A stretch of DNA of 64,000 bases from Nannocystis exedens (GTDB lineage: Bacteria; Myxococcota_A; Polyangia; Nannocystales; Nannocystaceae). The notes below the pieces were generated by a model, which saw nothing but the letters and a program-made list of their open reading frames with translations, did no database searches and was not told the DNA's origin. The stretch is taken from positions 4,288,001 to 4,352,000 of the forward strand of contig NZ_NETK01000001.1 of assembly GCF_002343915.1 (NCBI RefSeq), in the 5' to 3' direction. The position numbers and the translations under genes are program-made. The stretch's first letter is position 1. Every line of letters begins with the position of its first letter. Positions 7,992 through 15,487 of the stretch are shown piece after piece.

Positions 7992-8011
7992 AACCTCGGA
8001 AGCGAGCCCGG

Positions 8012-10354
8012 TCAGCCGGCCCCGCGGGTCGGCACCGCGCCGAGCGCCGCGAGCACGCGGTCGGGGGTGAGCGGGAGGTCGCGGACGGCCACGCCGAGCG
8101 CGTCGTGGACGGCGCAGGCGATCGCCGCCGCGGTGGGGATCGTCGCCGGCTCGCCGATGCCGATCGCCCCGGTGTTGTTGGCGCCGGTGTCGACCGGCGT
8201 GAACACGACGTCGATCGCGCGCGGCACGTCGCGCGCGCCGGCGATCTTGTAGCTCTCGAGGTTGGGGTTCAGCATCACCCCGCGCACGCGGTCCATCACC
8301 CGCTGCTCGGTCAGCGCGTAGCTGGTGCCGAGGATCACCCCGCCCTGCACCTGCGAGCGGGCCGTCAGCGGGTTCATCACCCTGCCGCAGTCGTGGATCG
8401 CCAGCACCCGCTCGACCGCGACCACCCCGGTCCAGGTGTCGACGCGGACCTCGGCGAACTGGACCCCGGCGATCTGGTAGCTGTTTCCGCCCATGAACTT
8501 GACCGGGTAGGCGCCGTAGGTCTCGGGCCGCGTGCCGGTGGCGACCACCGCCTCGCCCTCGATCTTCTTGCACAGCTCGGCCCACGCGATCGACTTGCTG
8601 CCGGCGCGCGCCTGTCCTTCGGACCAGGTCACTTCCTCCGGCTTGCGCCCGAGCTGCTTGGCCGCCAGCGCGGTGAGCTGGGTCTTGACCGCCTCGGCGG
8701 CCGCGCGGACCGCCGGCGTCACGCTGGCCGTGGTCACGCTGCCGCCGCTGCCGACCGACGGCCCGAGCTCGCTGTCGCCGAGGCGCACGCGCACCGCCTC
8801 GACCGGGCGCTGCAGCACCTCGGCGACGACCTGCGCGACCACGGTGGTGATGCCGCCGCCGATGTCCTGCAGGCCGTTCTTGACCTCGACGCTGCCGTCG
8901 CGGGCCACGCTGACGGTGGCGACGACCGCCTTGCCGCGGCCGAAGTCGCCCCAGATCGACGCCGCCACCCCGAAGCCGCGGCGCACGCGGGCGTTCTTGT
9001 CGCGCAGCGCGGCCGCCTGCTTGCGGCCGGCGTCCCAGCCGAACTGCTTGCGCCCGAGCTCGAACTGGTGGCGGCGGACCGGGTGCTCGTCGTGTTGCAG
9101 GCGCAGGTCGAGCGGGTCGACCTTGAGCTTCTTGGCCAGCTCGTCGATCGCCAGCTCGAGCGCGAACGCCCCCTGCGGGTGCCCCGGCGCGCGCATCGCC
9201 GTGCCGGGCCCGGCGTGGGTGAACACGTCGTGGCTCTCGACCAGGATGTTCGGGCAGCGCGAGTAGATGCCGAACGCGTTGCGCCCGACCCCCGCGCCGG
9301 TGCCGATGCCGGCGGTCCCGTGGGCGACCACGTGGATCGCCGTCAGCTTGCCGTCGACGCTCGCCCCGAGCTTCACGTGCTGGCGCGAGTCGGGGCGGTT
9401 GCCGGTGCAGAGGTGCTCTTCCTTGCGATCGAGCACCAGCCGCACCGGGGCGCCGGCTTGCCGCGCCAGCTCGCCGGCGATGAAGCCCATGCGCGAGCCC
9501 GGGGCCGAGGCGCCGAACTTGGCCCCGAAGCCGCCGCCGAGGAACTCGGTGTGCACGTGCACGTCGGCCGGCTTGAGCTCGAACACCTCGGCGAACTCGT
9601 CGCGCACGCTGAAGATGCCCTGCGTCGAGCACCACACCGTCGCCTGCTTGGGCCCGTCCCACTGCACGACGATGCTGTGCGTCTCGAGCGCCGAGTGCGT
9701 GTGCACCTGCGTGGTGTAGGTCGCCTCGTGCGAGACCTTGGCCATGCGCAGGCCCTTGTGCGCGTCGCCCTTCTTCATCGACGGCGAGGTGCGGACGTTG
9801 CCGCGCTGACCGGCGCTGCCGCCCGCGCCCGGCTCGTCGCCCTCGGTGCTGCGCTCGCTGACCTTGCCGCGGTGGACCAGGGGCGCGCCGTCCTGCATCG
9901 CCGCCGCCGTGTCGATCACGAACGGCTCCGGCTTGTAGGTGACCGCGATCGCCCGCAGCGCCGCCTCGGCCTGCTCCGGCGTCTTCGCGGCCACGGCGGC
10001 GATGTCCTGGCCGGCGAAGATCACCCGCTCGCCGGGCTTGACCAACGCGAGCGCCGCCGACACGCCCGGCTGCGACTTCGCCGGCGCCACGTCGATCGCC
10101 TCGACCACGGCGCACGGGTGCGGGCTGCGCAGCACCGCCGCCCACAACGCGTTCGCCGGCACGATGTCGTGGGTGTACTTCGCCGCGCCCGAGACCTTGA
10201 GCGGCGCCTCGACCCGCGGGTGCGGCTTGCCGACCACCTTCAGCTCGCTGCGCGCGTCCCACGGCTTCGGCTCGCCGGCCGGCAGCTGGACCTCGATGTC
10301 GCGCAGCTGCTCGGCGAACCCGACCTTGAGCGTGACCCTCTGCTCGTCCGCCAC
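8012..10354 (-). CDS. Molybdenum hydroxylase large subunit (xanthine dehydrogenase family, Mo-pterin binding)
   Basis: The catalytic subunit that hydroxylates a small substrate using a molybdopterin cofactor; 780 residues. Family marks are the N-terminal DARSELKVVGKPHPRVEAPLKVSGAAKYTHDI, the cofactor-binding EFLGGGFGAKFG, AMRAPGHPQGAFALE, LQDIGGGITTVVAQVVAEVL, GSGGSVTTASVTPA, and near the C-terminus GAIGIGEPATIPTAAAI with the proposed catalytic Glu. GTG (VADEQRVTLKVGF) was chosen because GGAGG stands about 10 bp before it and it falls 2 bp after the upstream gene's stop. No signal peptide is visible, so export would depend on the Tat leader of the Fe-S subunit. A 14-bp unit (8611-8628) is embedded at WSEGQARAG. 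The substrate is not deducible. Confidence 0.9.
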   Translation of the reverse strand: MADEQRVTLKVGFAEQLRDIEVQLPAGEPKPWDARSELKVVGKPHPRVEAPLKVSGAAKYTHDIVPANALWAAVLRSPHPCAVVEAIDVAPAKSQPGVSAALALVKPGERVIFAGQDIAAVAAKTPEQAEAALRAIAVTYKPEPFVIDTAAAMQDGAPLVHRGKVSERSTEGDEPGAGGSAGQRGNVRTSPSMKKGDAHKGLRMAKVSHEATYTTQVHTHSALETHSIVVQWDGPKQATVWCSTQGIFSVRDEFAEVFELKPADVHVHTEFLGGGFGAKFGASAPGSRMGFIAGELARQAGAPVRLVLDRKEEHLCTGNRPDSRQHVKLGASVDGKLTAIHVVAHGTAGIGTGAGVGRNAFGIYSRCPNILVESHDVFTHAGPGTAMRAPGHPQGAFALELAIDELAKKLKVDPLDLRLQHDEHPVRRHQFELGRKQFGWDAGRKQAAALRDKNARVRRGFGVAASIWGDFGRGKAVVATVSVARDGSVEVKNGLQDIGGGITTVVAQVVAEVLQRPVEAVRVRLGDSELGPSVGSGGSVTTASVTPAVRAAAEAVKTQLTALAAKQLGRKPEEVTWSEGQARAGSKSIAWAELCKKIEGEAVVATGTRPETYGAYPVKFMGGNSYQIAGVQFAEVRVDTWTGVVAVERVLAIHDCGRVMNPLTARSQVQGGVILGTSYALTEQRVMDRVRGVMLNPNLESYKIAGARDVPRAIDVVFTPVDTGANNTGAIGIGEPATIPTAAAIACAVHDALGVAVRDLPLTPDRVLAALGAVPTRGAG
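8611..8628. repeat. 14-bp unit within the Mo subunit gene
   Basis: cctgtccttcggac followed by cagg. The arms cctg/cagg and tcc/gga enclose ttc. Confidence 0.6.
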
Positions 10355-10356
10355 GG

Positions 10357-10989
10357 CTATGCGCTCCCTCCGGCGGCGTCGAGCACCGCCGCCACGACGT
10401 TGGGGTAGGTCCCGCAGCGGCACAGGTTGCCGGCGATCGCCGCCTCGACGTCCTCGCGCCCGAGCTTCTGCCCGCGCGTCCGCTCGAGCAGCCCCTGGCA
10501 CGACATCAACATGCCCGAGGTGCAGAACCCGCACTGCAGCGCGTCGTGGCGGATGAACGCCTGCTGCAGCACCGACAGCTTGCCGCCGGCGGCCAGGCCC
10601 TCGACCGTCGTCACCGCCGCCCCGGCGACGTCGTGCGCCAGCGTCATGCAGCTGTTGCGCGGCAGCCCGTCGATCAGCACGGTGCAGGCGCCGCAGGCGC
10701 CGCGGTCGCACACCACCTTCGTGCCGGTGAACCGCAGCTGCTCGCGCAGCGCCGCCAGCAGGGTGATGTTCGGCGCGACCTCGACGGTCTTGGCCTCGCC
10801 GTTGAGCGTGAAGGTCAGCGGCGCCGGCCCCGGCCCGAGCGCCGCCTCGCCGGGCCCGGGCCCGGCCGCGTCGCCGGGATCCTCGGTGGTGGTGGGCGGC
10901 CGTTCGCTCGGCTTGCAGCCGGCGAGGAGGCCCGCGGTGCCGATCCCGCGGAAGAGGCCGCGACGGGTAATGCCAGCCCGATCGGACAT
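10357..10989 (-). CDS. [2Fe-2S] subunit of molybdenum hydroxylase with Tat/lipoprotein leader
   Basis: A 210-residue iron-sulfur subunit. The N-terminus is ITRRGLFRGIGTAGLLAGCKP: a twin-arginine motif followed by LLAGC, a lipobox. It therefore looks Tat-exported and lipid-anchored, probably bringing the large subunit along. After a Pro/Gly linker come the plant-type cluster CDRGACGACTVLIDG...C and the second cluster CGFCTSGM...CRCGTYPN. It is the first gene of the operon Fe-S / Mo / FAD / small protein. TAACGT lies 8 bp before the ATG, so its mRNA may be leaderless. It diverges from the B3/B4 gene, whose start is about 50 bp away. Confidence 0.9.
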   Translation of the reverse strand: MSDRAGITRRGLFRGIGTAGLLAGCKPSERPPTTTEDPGDAAGPGPGEAALGPGPAPLTFTLNGEAKTVEVAPNITLLAALREQLRFTGTKVVCDRGACGACTVLIDGLPRNSCMTLAHDVAGAAVTTVEGLAAGGKLSVLQQAFIRHDALQCGFCTSGMLMSCQGLLERTRGQKLGREDVEAAIAGNLCRCGTYPNVVAAVLDAAGGSA

Positions 10990-10997
10990 TGCCCGCG

Positions 10998-11003
10998 ACG
11001 TTA
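10998..11003 (-). promoter_or_regulatory. -10-like TAACGT, 8 bp before ATG
   Basis: On the minus strand TAACGT precedes the Fe-S subunit start by 8 bp with no ribosome site between. Leaderless pattern. Confidence 0.4.
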
Positions 11004-11022
11004 CCACGGCGCCCGGGCCGCG

Positions 11023-11028
11023 TATACT
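11023..11028 (+). promoter_or_regulatory. -10-like TATACT, 12 bp before ATG
   Basis: TATACT precedes the ATG at 11041. The 12-bp gap leaves room for at most a very short leader. Confidence 0.45.
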
Positions 11029-11040
11029 CCCACCCGCTGC

Positions 11041-11688
11041 ATGCAGACCGACCCTTCGCTGCAACCGCTGATGCCGATCCTCGAGGTCGCAGTCTTCACG
11101 ACCGACCTCGGCCGCACGCTCGGTGAGCTCCCGACGTCGGAGGCGCTGCGCGCGGGCCTGTCCCTCGAGGCAGCCACGCCCCTGCCGCGCCCCGACGACC
11201 GCGTCCGCGCCGCCGTGCGCGATCTTCTGCGCAAGGCCGGCTTCAAGCCCACCGGGCGCAGCAAGCCCGCCTCGGAGTACCTGCTCAAGGCGGCCGGGGA
11301 CGGCACCCTCGGCAGCATCAACGCCGCGGTCGACGCCTGCAACGTCGCCTCGCTCCACAGCGGCCTGCCGATCAGCGTCGTCGACACCGACCGCGCGGTC
11401 CCTCCTTATTCCATCGGCGTGCCGGCGATGGGCACCAGCTACGTGTTCAACGCCAGCGGCCAGGTCATCGACATCGGCGGCCTCGTCTCGCTGCTGGACG
11501 CCGAGGGCCCGTGCGCCGGCCCGGTCAAGGACTCGCAGCGCACCAAGACCCACCCCGGCACCCGCCGCACCCTCTCGATCGTCTGGGGCACCACCCAGCT
11601 CCCCGGCCTCGCCGCCGCCACCGCCGCCTACTACCGCGAGCTGCTGCACGCCCTCGGCGCCACCACCGAGCCCGTCGCCTTCCCCTGA
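11041..11688 (+). CDS. B3/B4 tRNA-binding/editing-domain protein
   Basis: A 215-residue free-standing protein of the B3/B4 domain found in phenylalanyl-tRNA synthetase beta, where it edits or binds tRNA. Family features are ASEYLLKAAGDGTLGSINAAVDACNVASLHSGLPISVVDTDR, YVFNASGQVIDIGGLVSL, and KTHPGTRRTLSIVWGTTQLPG. Stand-alone versions are common and poorly characterised; they may deacylate mischarged aminoacyl-tRNA or act on free substrates. No signal peptide. The ATG follows a TATACT hexamer. The stop is followed within 4 bp by a four-unit 14-bp array that fills the space to the convergent phoD-type gene. Confidence 0.82.
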   Translation: MQTDPSLQPLMPILEVAVFTTDLGRTLGELPTSEALRAGLSLEAATPLPRPDDRVRAAVRDLLRKAGFKPTGRSKPASEYLLKAAGDGTLGSINAAVDACNVASLHSGLPISVVDTDRAVPPYSIGVPAMGTSYVFNASGQVIDIGGLVSLLDAEGPCAGPVKDSQRTKTHPGTRRTLSIVWGTTQLPGLAAATAAYYRELLHALGATTEPVAFP

Positions 11689-11691
11689 GGA

Positions 11692-11751
11692 CATGCTCGC
11701 AAAAGCATGCCCTGCAGGATATGTCCCTCCGAACATGCCCTTCAGGGCACC
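11692..11751. repeat. 14-bp-unit array, four units, between convergent genes
   Basis: Units begin at 11692, 11706, 11720 and 11734 and end with cacctg at 11748. The array takes up the full space between the two stop codons and reaches into the end of the PhoD-type gene. Its inverted-repeat units may act as a bidirectional terminator. Confidence 0.75.
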
Positions 11752-13397
11752 TGAATGCCCGCCACTCCGGCGAGCACGGTCAGCTCGGCCTCGGTCTCGA
11801 TCGCCGACGTCTCGGCCTCGATGGTGTCGACGATCCGGAAGCGCGCCCGCAGCTCGGCGCGCGACACCTCGACCGTCACGTAACCGCGCGAGTGCGCGTT
11901 GAAGTGCTTGATCTGAGGGATCGTGGTGACGAGCTGCTCGATCGTCTCGGGCGGCACGTCGGTCTCCGAGCTCGACGTGATCGAGGTCGTGACGATCTCG
12001 ACCGCCACCACCGGCGTGTTGGTGTCGCCGGCCACCGCGTTGAGGTCGGCCATCCCGCCGACGTGCAGGTCGCCCGCGAGGATCACCACGTTCTGCAGCT
12101 GCTCGGTCGCGAGGAAGTCGAGCATCCGCTGGCGCGCCTTGGGATAGCCGTCCCACTGGTCCCAGTTGATCAGGAGCCCGCTGAAGTCGACCTTCGAGAA
12201 CACGATCTGCTGGGCGATGAGCTTCCAGATCGCCGGCGACGTCTTGAGCCCTTCGGTCAGCCACGCCTCCTGCTCCGGGCCGAGCATGTCGCCGTCCTCG
12301 GTCTCGAGCTCGCCGCAGTCCTCGCCCGGCTCGTCCATGCACAGCTGGTCGGTGCGGTACTGGCGGGTGTCCAGTAAAAACACCTCGGCCAGGTCGCCCC
12401 ACGAGAACTTGCGGTAGATCGAAAGCCCCTCCGGCGTCGGCGGGGCCACGCGGATCGGCATGTGCTCGTAGAAGGCCTGGTACGCGGCGGTCCTGCGGGC
12501 CAGGAACTCGGGGTCGTCGACCGACGAGATGTCGGCCACGTAGTTGTTGTCGACCTCGTGGTCGTCCCAGATCACCGCCCAGGGGAACCGGTGGTGGGCC
12601 GCCTGCAGCTGCGCGTCGCCGCGGTACAGCGCGTAGCGGTTGCGGTAGTCGAGCAGCGTGCGGCACTCCTCGCTCATGTGCGAGCGCACCGGCCCGCTGT
12701 CGCCGTTTTCGTAGATGTAGTCGCCGAGGAACAGCACCAGGTCGAGATCCTCTTCGGCGACGTGGGCGTAGGCGGTGTAGTAACCGGTGGTGAAGCGCTG
12801 GCAGCTCGCCGAGGCCAGGCGCAGCCGCTCGGGCGCGCTGTCCGGGGCCGGCAGCGTGCGCGTGCGGCCGACCGGGCTGGTGTAGTCGCCGGCGTGGAAG
12901 CGGTAGAAGTACCAGCGGTCCGGCGAGAGCCCGGTGGCGTCGACGTGCACCGAGTGGGCGAAGGCCGGCTCGGCGAGCGCCTCGCCGCTGGCGACGACGT
13001 CGGTGAACGCCTCGTCGGTCGCGACCTCCCACGCGACCGCGATCGCGACGTCGGGCATCCCCCCGCCGGCGAGTGGGTCGGGCGCGAGGCGGGTCCAGAG
13101 GATCACGCGGTCGGCGAGCGGATCTCCGGACGCCACCCCGAGCAAAAACGGCGGGCCCGGCAGCGCCAGTTCGCCGGTGGTGCCGCTCGTCGTGGTCGGC
13201 GCGTCGGTCGTCGTCGGCGTCGCCTCGGTCGAGCTGCCCGTCGTCGTCGAGCTGCTGTCCCCGCCCGGGCCCTCGGTGCCCCCGGCGACCCCGCCGCACG
13301 CGCTGGCCGAGGCCGCAGCGACCACCTGCCACAAAAATTCACGGCGCGTCGGGCTGGTGCGGGAGCGTCGGCGAGGCGGGCGCGGCGGCGAGGTCAT
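11742..13397 (-). CDS. PhoD-like alkaline phosphatase/phosphodiesterase, Tat-exported
   Basis: A 551-residue secreted metallophosphatase. The N-terminus has a twin-arginine leader, SPTRREFLWQVVAAASASACGG, with a possible lipobox Cys, then a Thr/Ser-rich linker. The body shows the PhoD N-terminal domain (FLLGVASGDPLADRVILWTRL), a Phe/Tyr-rich barrel, LVLFLGDYIYEN, AVIWDDHEVDNNYV, LLDTRQYR, and VVILAGDLHVGG, covering the metal-binding Asp, Asn and His residues. Such enzymes release phosphate from phosphodiesters under phosphate limitation, but no Pho box was recognised. TATCCT lies 8 bp before the ATG, matching the leaderless pattern. It converges with the B3/B4 gene and diverges from the M61 peptidase gene. 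Confidence 0.92.
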   Translation of the reverse strand: MTSPPRPPRRRSRTSPTRREFLWQVVAAASASACGGVAGGTEGPGGDSSSTTTGSSTEATPTTTDAPTTTSGTTGELALPGPPFLLGVASGDPLADRVILWTRLAPDPLAGGGMPDVAIAVAWEVATDEAFTDVVASGEALAEPAFAHSVHVDATGLSPDRWYFYRFHAGDYTSPVGRTRTLPAPDSAPERLRLASASCQRFTTGYYTAYAHVAEEDLDLVLFLGDYIYENGDSGPVRSHMSEECRTLLDYRNRYALYRGDAQLQAAHHRFPWAVIWDDHEVDNNYVADISSVDDPEFLARRTAAYQAFYEHMPIRVAPPTPEGLSIYRKFSWGDLAEVFLLDTRQYRTDQLCMDEPGEDCGELETEDGDMLGPEQEAWLTEGLKTSPAIWKLIAQQIVFSKVDFSGLLINWDQWDGYPKARQRMLDFLATEQLQNVVILAGDLHVGGMADLNAVAGDTNTPVVAVEIVTTSITSSSETDVPPETIEQLVTTIPQIKHFNAHSRGYVTVEVSRAELRARFRIVDTIEAETSAIETEAELTVLAGVAGIQVP

Positions 13398-13405
13398 GCG
13401 CGGCC

Positions 13406-13411
13406 AGGATA
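13406..13411 (-). promoter_or_regulatory. -10-like TATCCT, 8 bp before ATG
   Basis: Minus-strand TATCCT precedes the PhoD-type start by 8 bp with no Shine-Dalgarno. Leaderless pattern. Confidence 0.45.
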
Positions 13412-13488
13412 GCGGAACGCGCGCCGCGCCGGTCTCATCGGCGTCGCGGCCGCGTGACATCGACGAGCGCGCCGACCTCGCCCCCCGG

Positions 13489-13494
13489 TACACT
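13489..13494 (+). promoter_or_regulatory. -10-like TACACT, 8 bp before ATG
   Basis: TACACT precedes the M61 peptidase ATG by 8 bp. No Shine-Dalgarno. Leaderless pattern. Confidence 0.45.
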
Positions 13495-13502
13495 CGCCGC
13501 GC

Positions 13503-15362
13503 ATGCGACTCTCGCCGCTCCTCCTCGCCCTCGCGCTCGGCGGCGCGTGTGCGACGGCCGTCGCCGCCCCGGCGCCTGCGCCCGCCGACTGGTCGACGCG
13601 CGAGCGCAAGCAGCTCGTCCAGTACGAGGTGGCGCTGGCCGCCCCCGAATCGCGCTGGCTCGAGGTCGTCATGACGGTCGAGCGCCCCCGCGGCCGGCGC
13701 AGCGACGTCGCCCTGCCGGCGTGGATCCCCGGCTCCTACCTGGTCCGCGACTTCGCCCGCAACCTCGACGGGATCGAGGTGACCGACCTCGCCGGGGTGT
13801 CGCTGCCGGTCGAGCGCCTGGACAAACAGACATGGCGGATCGGACATGGCGGAAAGGGCTTCCGCGCGCGCTACCGGGTGTGGGCCGACGAGCCGGGGGT
13901 GCGCACCAGCGTGGTCGACGACAGCCACGCGACCCTCAACGGCGCCGGGCTGTTCCTCTACCTCGTCGGCGAGACGGCGCGCCCGGCCGAGCTGCGGTTC
14001 ACCGGCATGCCCGCGAACTGGACCGTCCACGGCGCGCTGCCGCAGCCGAGCCCGGGCACGCTGCGCGCGTCCTCCTACGACGTCCTGGTCGACTCGCCGC
14101 TCGAGCTCGGCACGCCGGTGGTCCACGCGTGGGACGAGGGCGGCACGCGCATCGAGCTGGTGTTCTCGGCCCCGGGCGGCAGCAACGCCGACCCCGAGCG
14201 GCTGGCCCGCGAGCTGAGGCCGGTCGTGCACGCCTTCGCCGAGGCGATGGGCGGCCTGCCGACGAAGCGCTACGTGTTCCTGATGCTCGCCGACGAGAAG
14301 AGCGACGGCGGGCTCGAGCACGCCGACAGCACGCTCATGCGTGTCTCTCGGGACATGTTCCAGGACGAGGCCGGCTACCGCCGCGCGCTCCACCTCGCCA
14401 GCCACGAGTTCTTCCACCTGTGGAACGCCAAGCGGCTGCGCGACGCGGCGCTGGTCCCCTACGACTATTCGCGCGAGGATTACAGCCGGCTCTTGTGGTT
14501 CCACGAGGGCTTCACCGAGACCGTGGAGAACCAGATGCTCGTGCGCGCCGGCGCGACCGGCCCCGAGCAGTTCCTGCAAGAGCTGGCGACCGCGTGGACG
14601 GCCTACCTGCAGAAACCCGGGCGCAACCACGTGCCGCTGACGCAGGTCAGCGTCGAGGCGTGGGTCAAGCAGTACAAGCCGTCGCCCGGCCACTTCAGCA
14701 CGACCGTCAGCTACTACGAGAAGGGCCACCTCGTCGGCGTCTGCCTCGACCTCGAGCTGCGGCTGCGCTCGCGCGGCAAGGGCTCGCTGGTCGGCGTGTT
14801 CCGCCGGCTGATGGCCAGCCACGGCGCGCGCGGCAAGGGCATCACCTTCGGAGACATCGTCGCCGCCGCCTCGGCGGAGGCCGGCAGCGACGTGCGCGAC
14901 TTCTTCCGCCGCTACGTCGAGGGCACCGACGAGCTTCCGCTTCCCGCGCAGCTGACGCGCATGGGCGTCGACGTCGAGATTCGCGCGCCGTCGGCAGGTG
15001 AGTCTTCGCCGCTGGCGGCTCGCCGCAAACAGGGCTGGACCGGAATCGTGTTCACCGACAACGCGGTCCGCAGCGTCGTCCCCGGCTCGCCCGCTGAGCT
15101 CGCCGGCCTCCTGCCCGGCGACGAGGTCATCGCCGTCGCGGCTCGCCGCACCCGCACCGGCGAAGAGGCCGCTGAACGCCTGATGGACCACGCTCCCGGC
15201 CAGTCGGTCGAAGTCGCCCTCTTCCGCGGCGGCCGCCTCCTGCAGCGCACCCTCACGATCGCCGCCGACCCACGCAAGGTGTTTCGCTTCACCGCCTCGC
15301 GCACACCAGAACCTGCGGTCCGCGAACTGCGCGACGCATGGCTCGCCAGCTCGCCGCGGTGA
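13503..15362 (+). CDS. M61-family metallopeptidase with C-terminal PDZ domain
   Basis: A 619-residue exported zinc peptidase. The signal peptide is MRLSPLLLALALGGACATAVAA. An N-terminal beta-rich domain (ALPAWIPGSYLVRDFARNLDGI, typical of M61) leads to the catalytic HEFFHLWNAKRL (HExxH) and the downstream WFHEGFTE with the third zinc ligand. Residues about 515-580 form a PDZ domain (GIVFTDNAVRSVVPGSPAELAGLLPGDEVIAV). M61 enzymes are glycyl aminopeptidase-like. Three 14-bp-type elements lie inside the gene, at 13831 (KQTWRIGHGGKG) and 14340 (MRVSRDMFQDE). The start is supported by the signal peptide and by TACACT 8 bp upstream. Confidence 0.92.
   Translation: MRLSPLLLALALGGACATAVAAPAPAPADWSTRERKQLVQYEVALAAPESRWLEVVMTVERPRGRRSDVALPAWIPGSYLVRDFARNLDGIEVTDLAGVSLPVERLDKQTWRIGHGGKGFRARYRVWADEPGVRTSVVDDSHATLNGAGLFLYLVGETARPAELRFTGMPANWTVHGALPQPSPGTLRASSYDVLVDSPLELGTPVVHAWDEGGTRIELVFSAPGGSNADPERLARELRPVVHAFAEAMGGLPTKRYVFLMLADEKSDGGLEHADSTLMRVSRDMFQDEAGYRRALHLASHEFFHLWNAKRLRDAALVPYDYSREDYSRLLWFHEGFTETVENQMLVRAGATGPEQFLQELATAWTAYLQKPGRNHVPLTQVSVEAWVKQYKPSPGHFSTTVSYYEKGHLVGVCLDLELRLRSRGKGSLVGVFRRLMASHGARGKGITFGDIVAAASAEAGSDVRDFFRRYVEGTDELPLPAQLTRMGVDVEIRAPSAGESSPLAARRKQGWTGIVFTDNAVRSVVPGSPAELAGLLPGDEVIAVAARRTRTGEEAAERLMDHAPGQSVEVALFRGGRLLQRTLTIAADPRKVFRFTASRTPEPAVRELRDAWLASSPR
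13831..13853. repeat. 14-bp unit pair within M61 gene
   Basis: catggcggatcgga followed by catggcgga: a direct repeat at 14-bp spacing. Confidence 0.5.
14340..14357. repeat. 14-bp unit within M61 gene
   Basis: cgtgtctctcggga followed by catg. Confidence 0.5.
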
Positions 15363-15415
15363 CGCGCGCGCGCCCGTGAACGATCACCTAGGCCCGCGCA
15401 CGAGGTGCGCTTCAT

Positions 15416-15433
15416 GATGTCCCGAAGGACATG
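15416..15433. repeat. 14-bp unit, perfect hairpin
   Basis: gatgtcccgaagga followed by catg. atgtcc and ggacat pair perfectly around the tetraloop cgaa. It lies between the M61 stop and the regulator start. Confidence 0.7.
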
Positions 15434-15475
15434 TCATTGCGGTCGCCGGCCCTGCGGCCGCCGCGGGTCCGCGTC

Positions 15476-15481
15476 TACTAT
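15476..15481 (+). promoter_or_regulatory. -10-like TACTAT, 6 bp before ATG
   Basis: TACTAT precedes the regulator ATG at 15488 by 6 bp, with no ribosome site. Leaderless pattern, and it decides the start in favour of 15488 over upstream in-frame codons. Confidence 0.45.
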
Positions 15482-15487
15482 GATGGC

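Noticed and set aside
8105..10408. A 767-codon plus-strand frame antisense to the molybdenum hydroxylase large subunit
   Set aside because: GC-rich third positions keep antisense frames open. The translation is Arg/His/Ala-rich with no domain, while the minus strand has full family motifs.
11692..11751. Ordinary rho-independent terminator between convergent genes
   Set aside because: No T tract, and the same 14-bp units occur inside genes and across start codons, so termination alone does not explain them.
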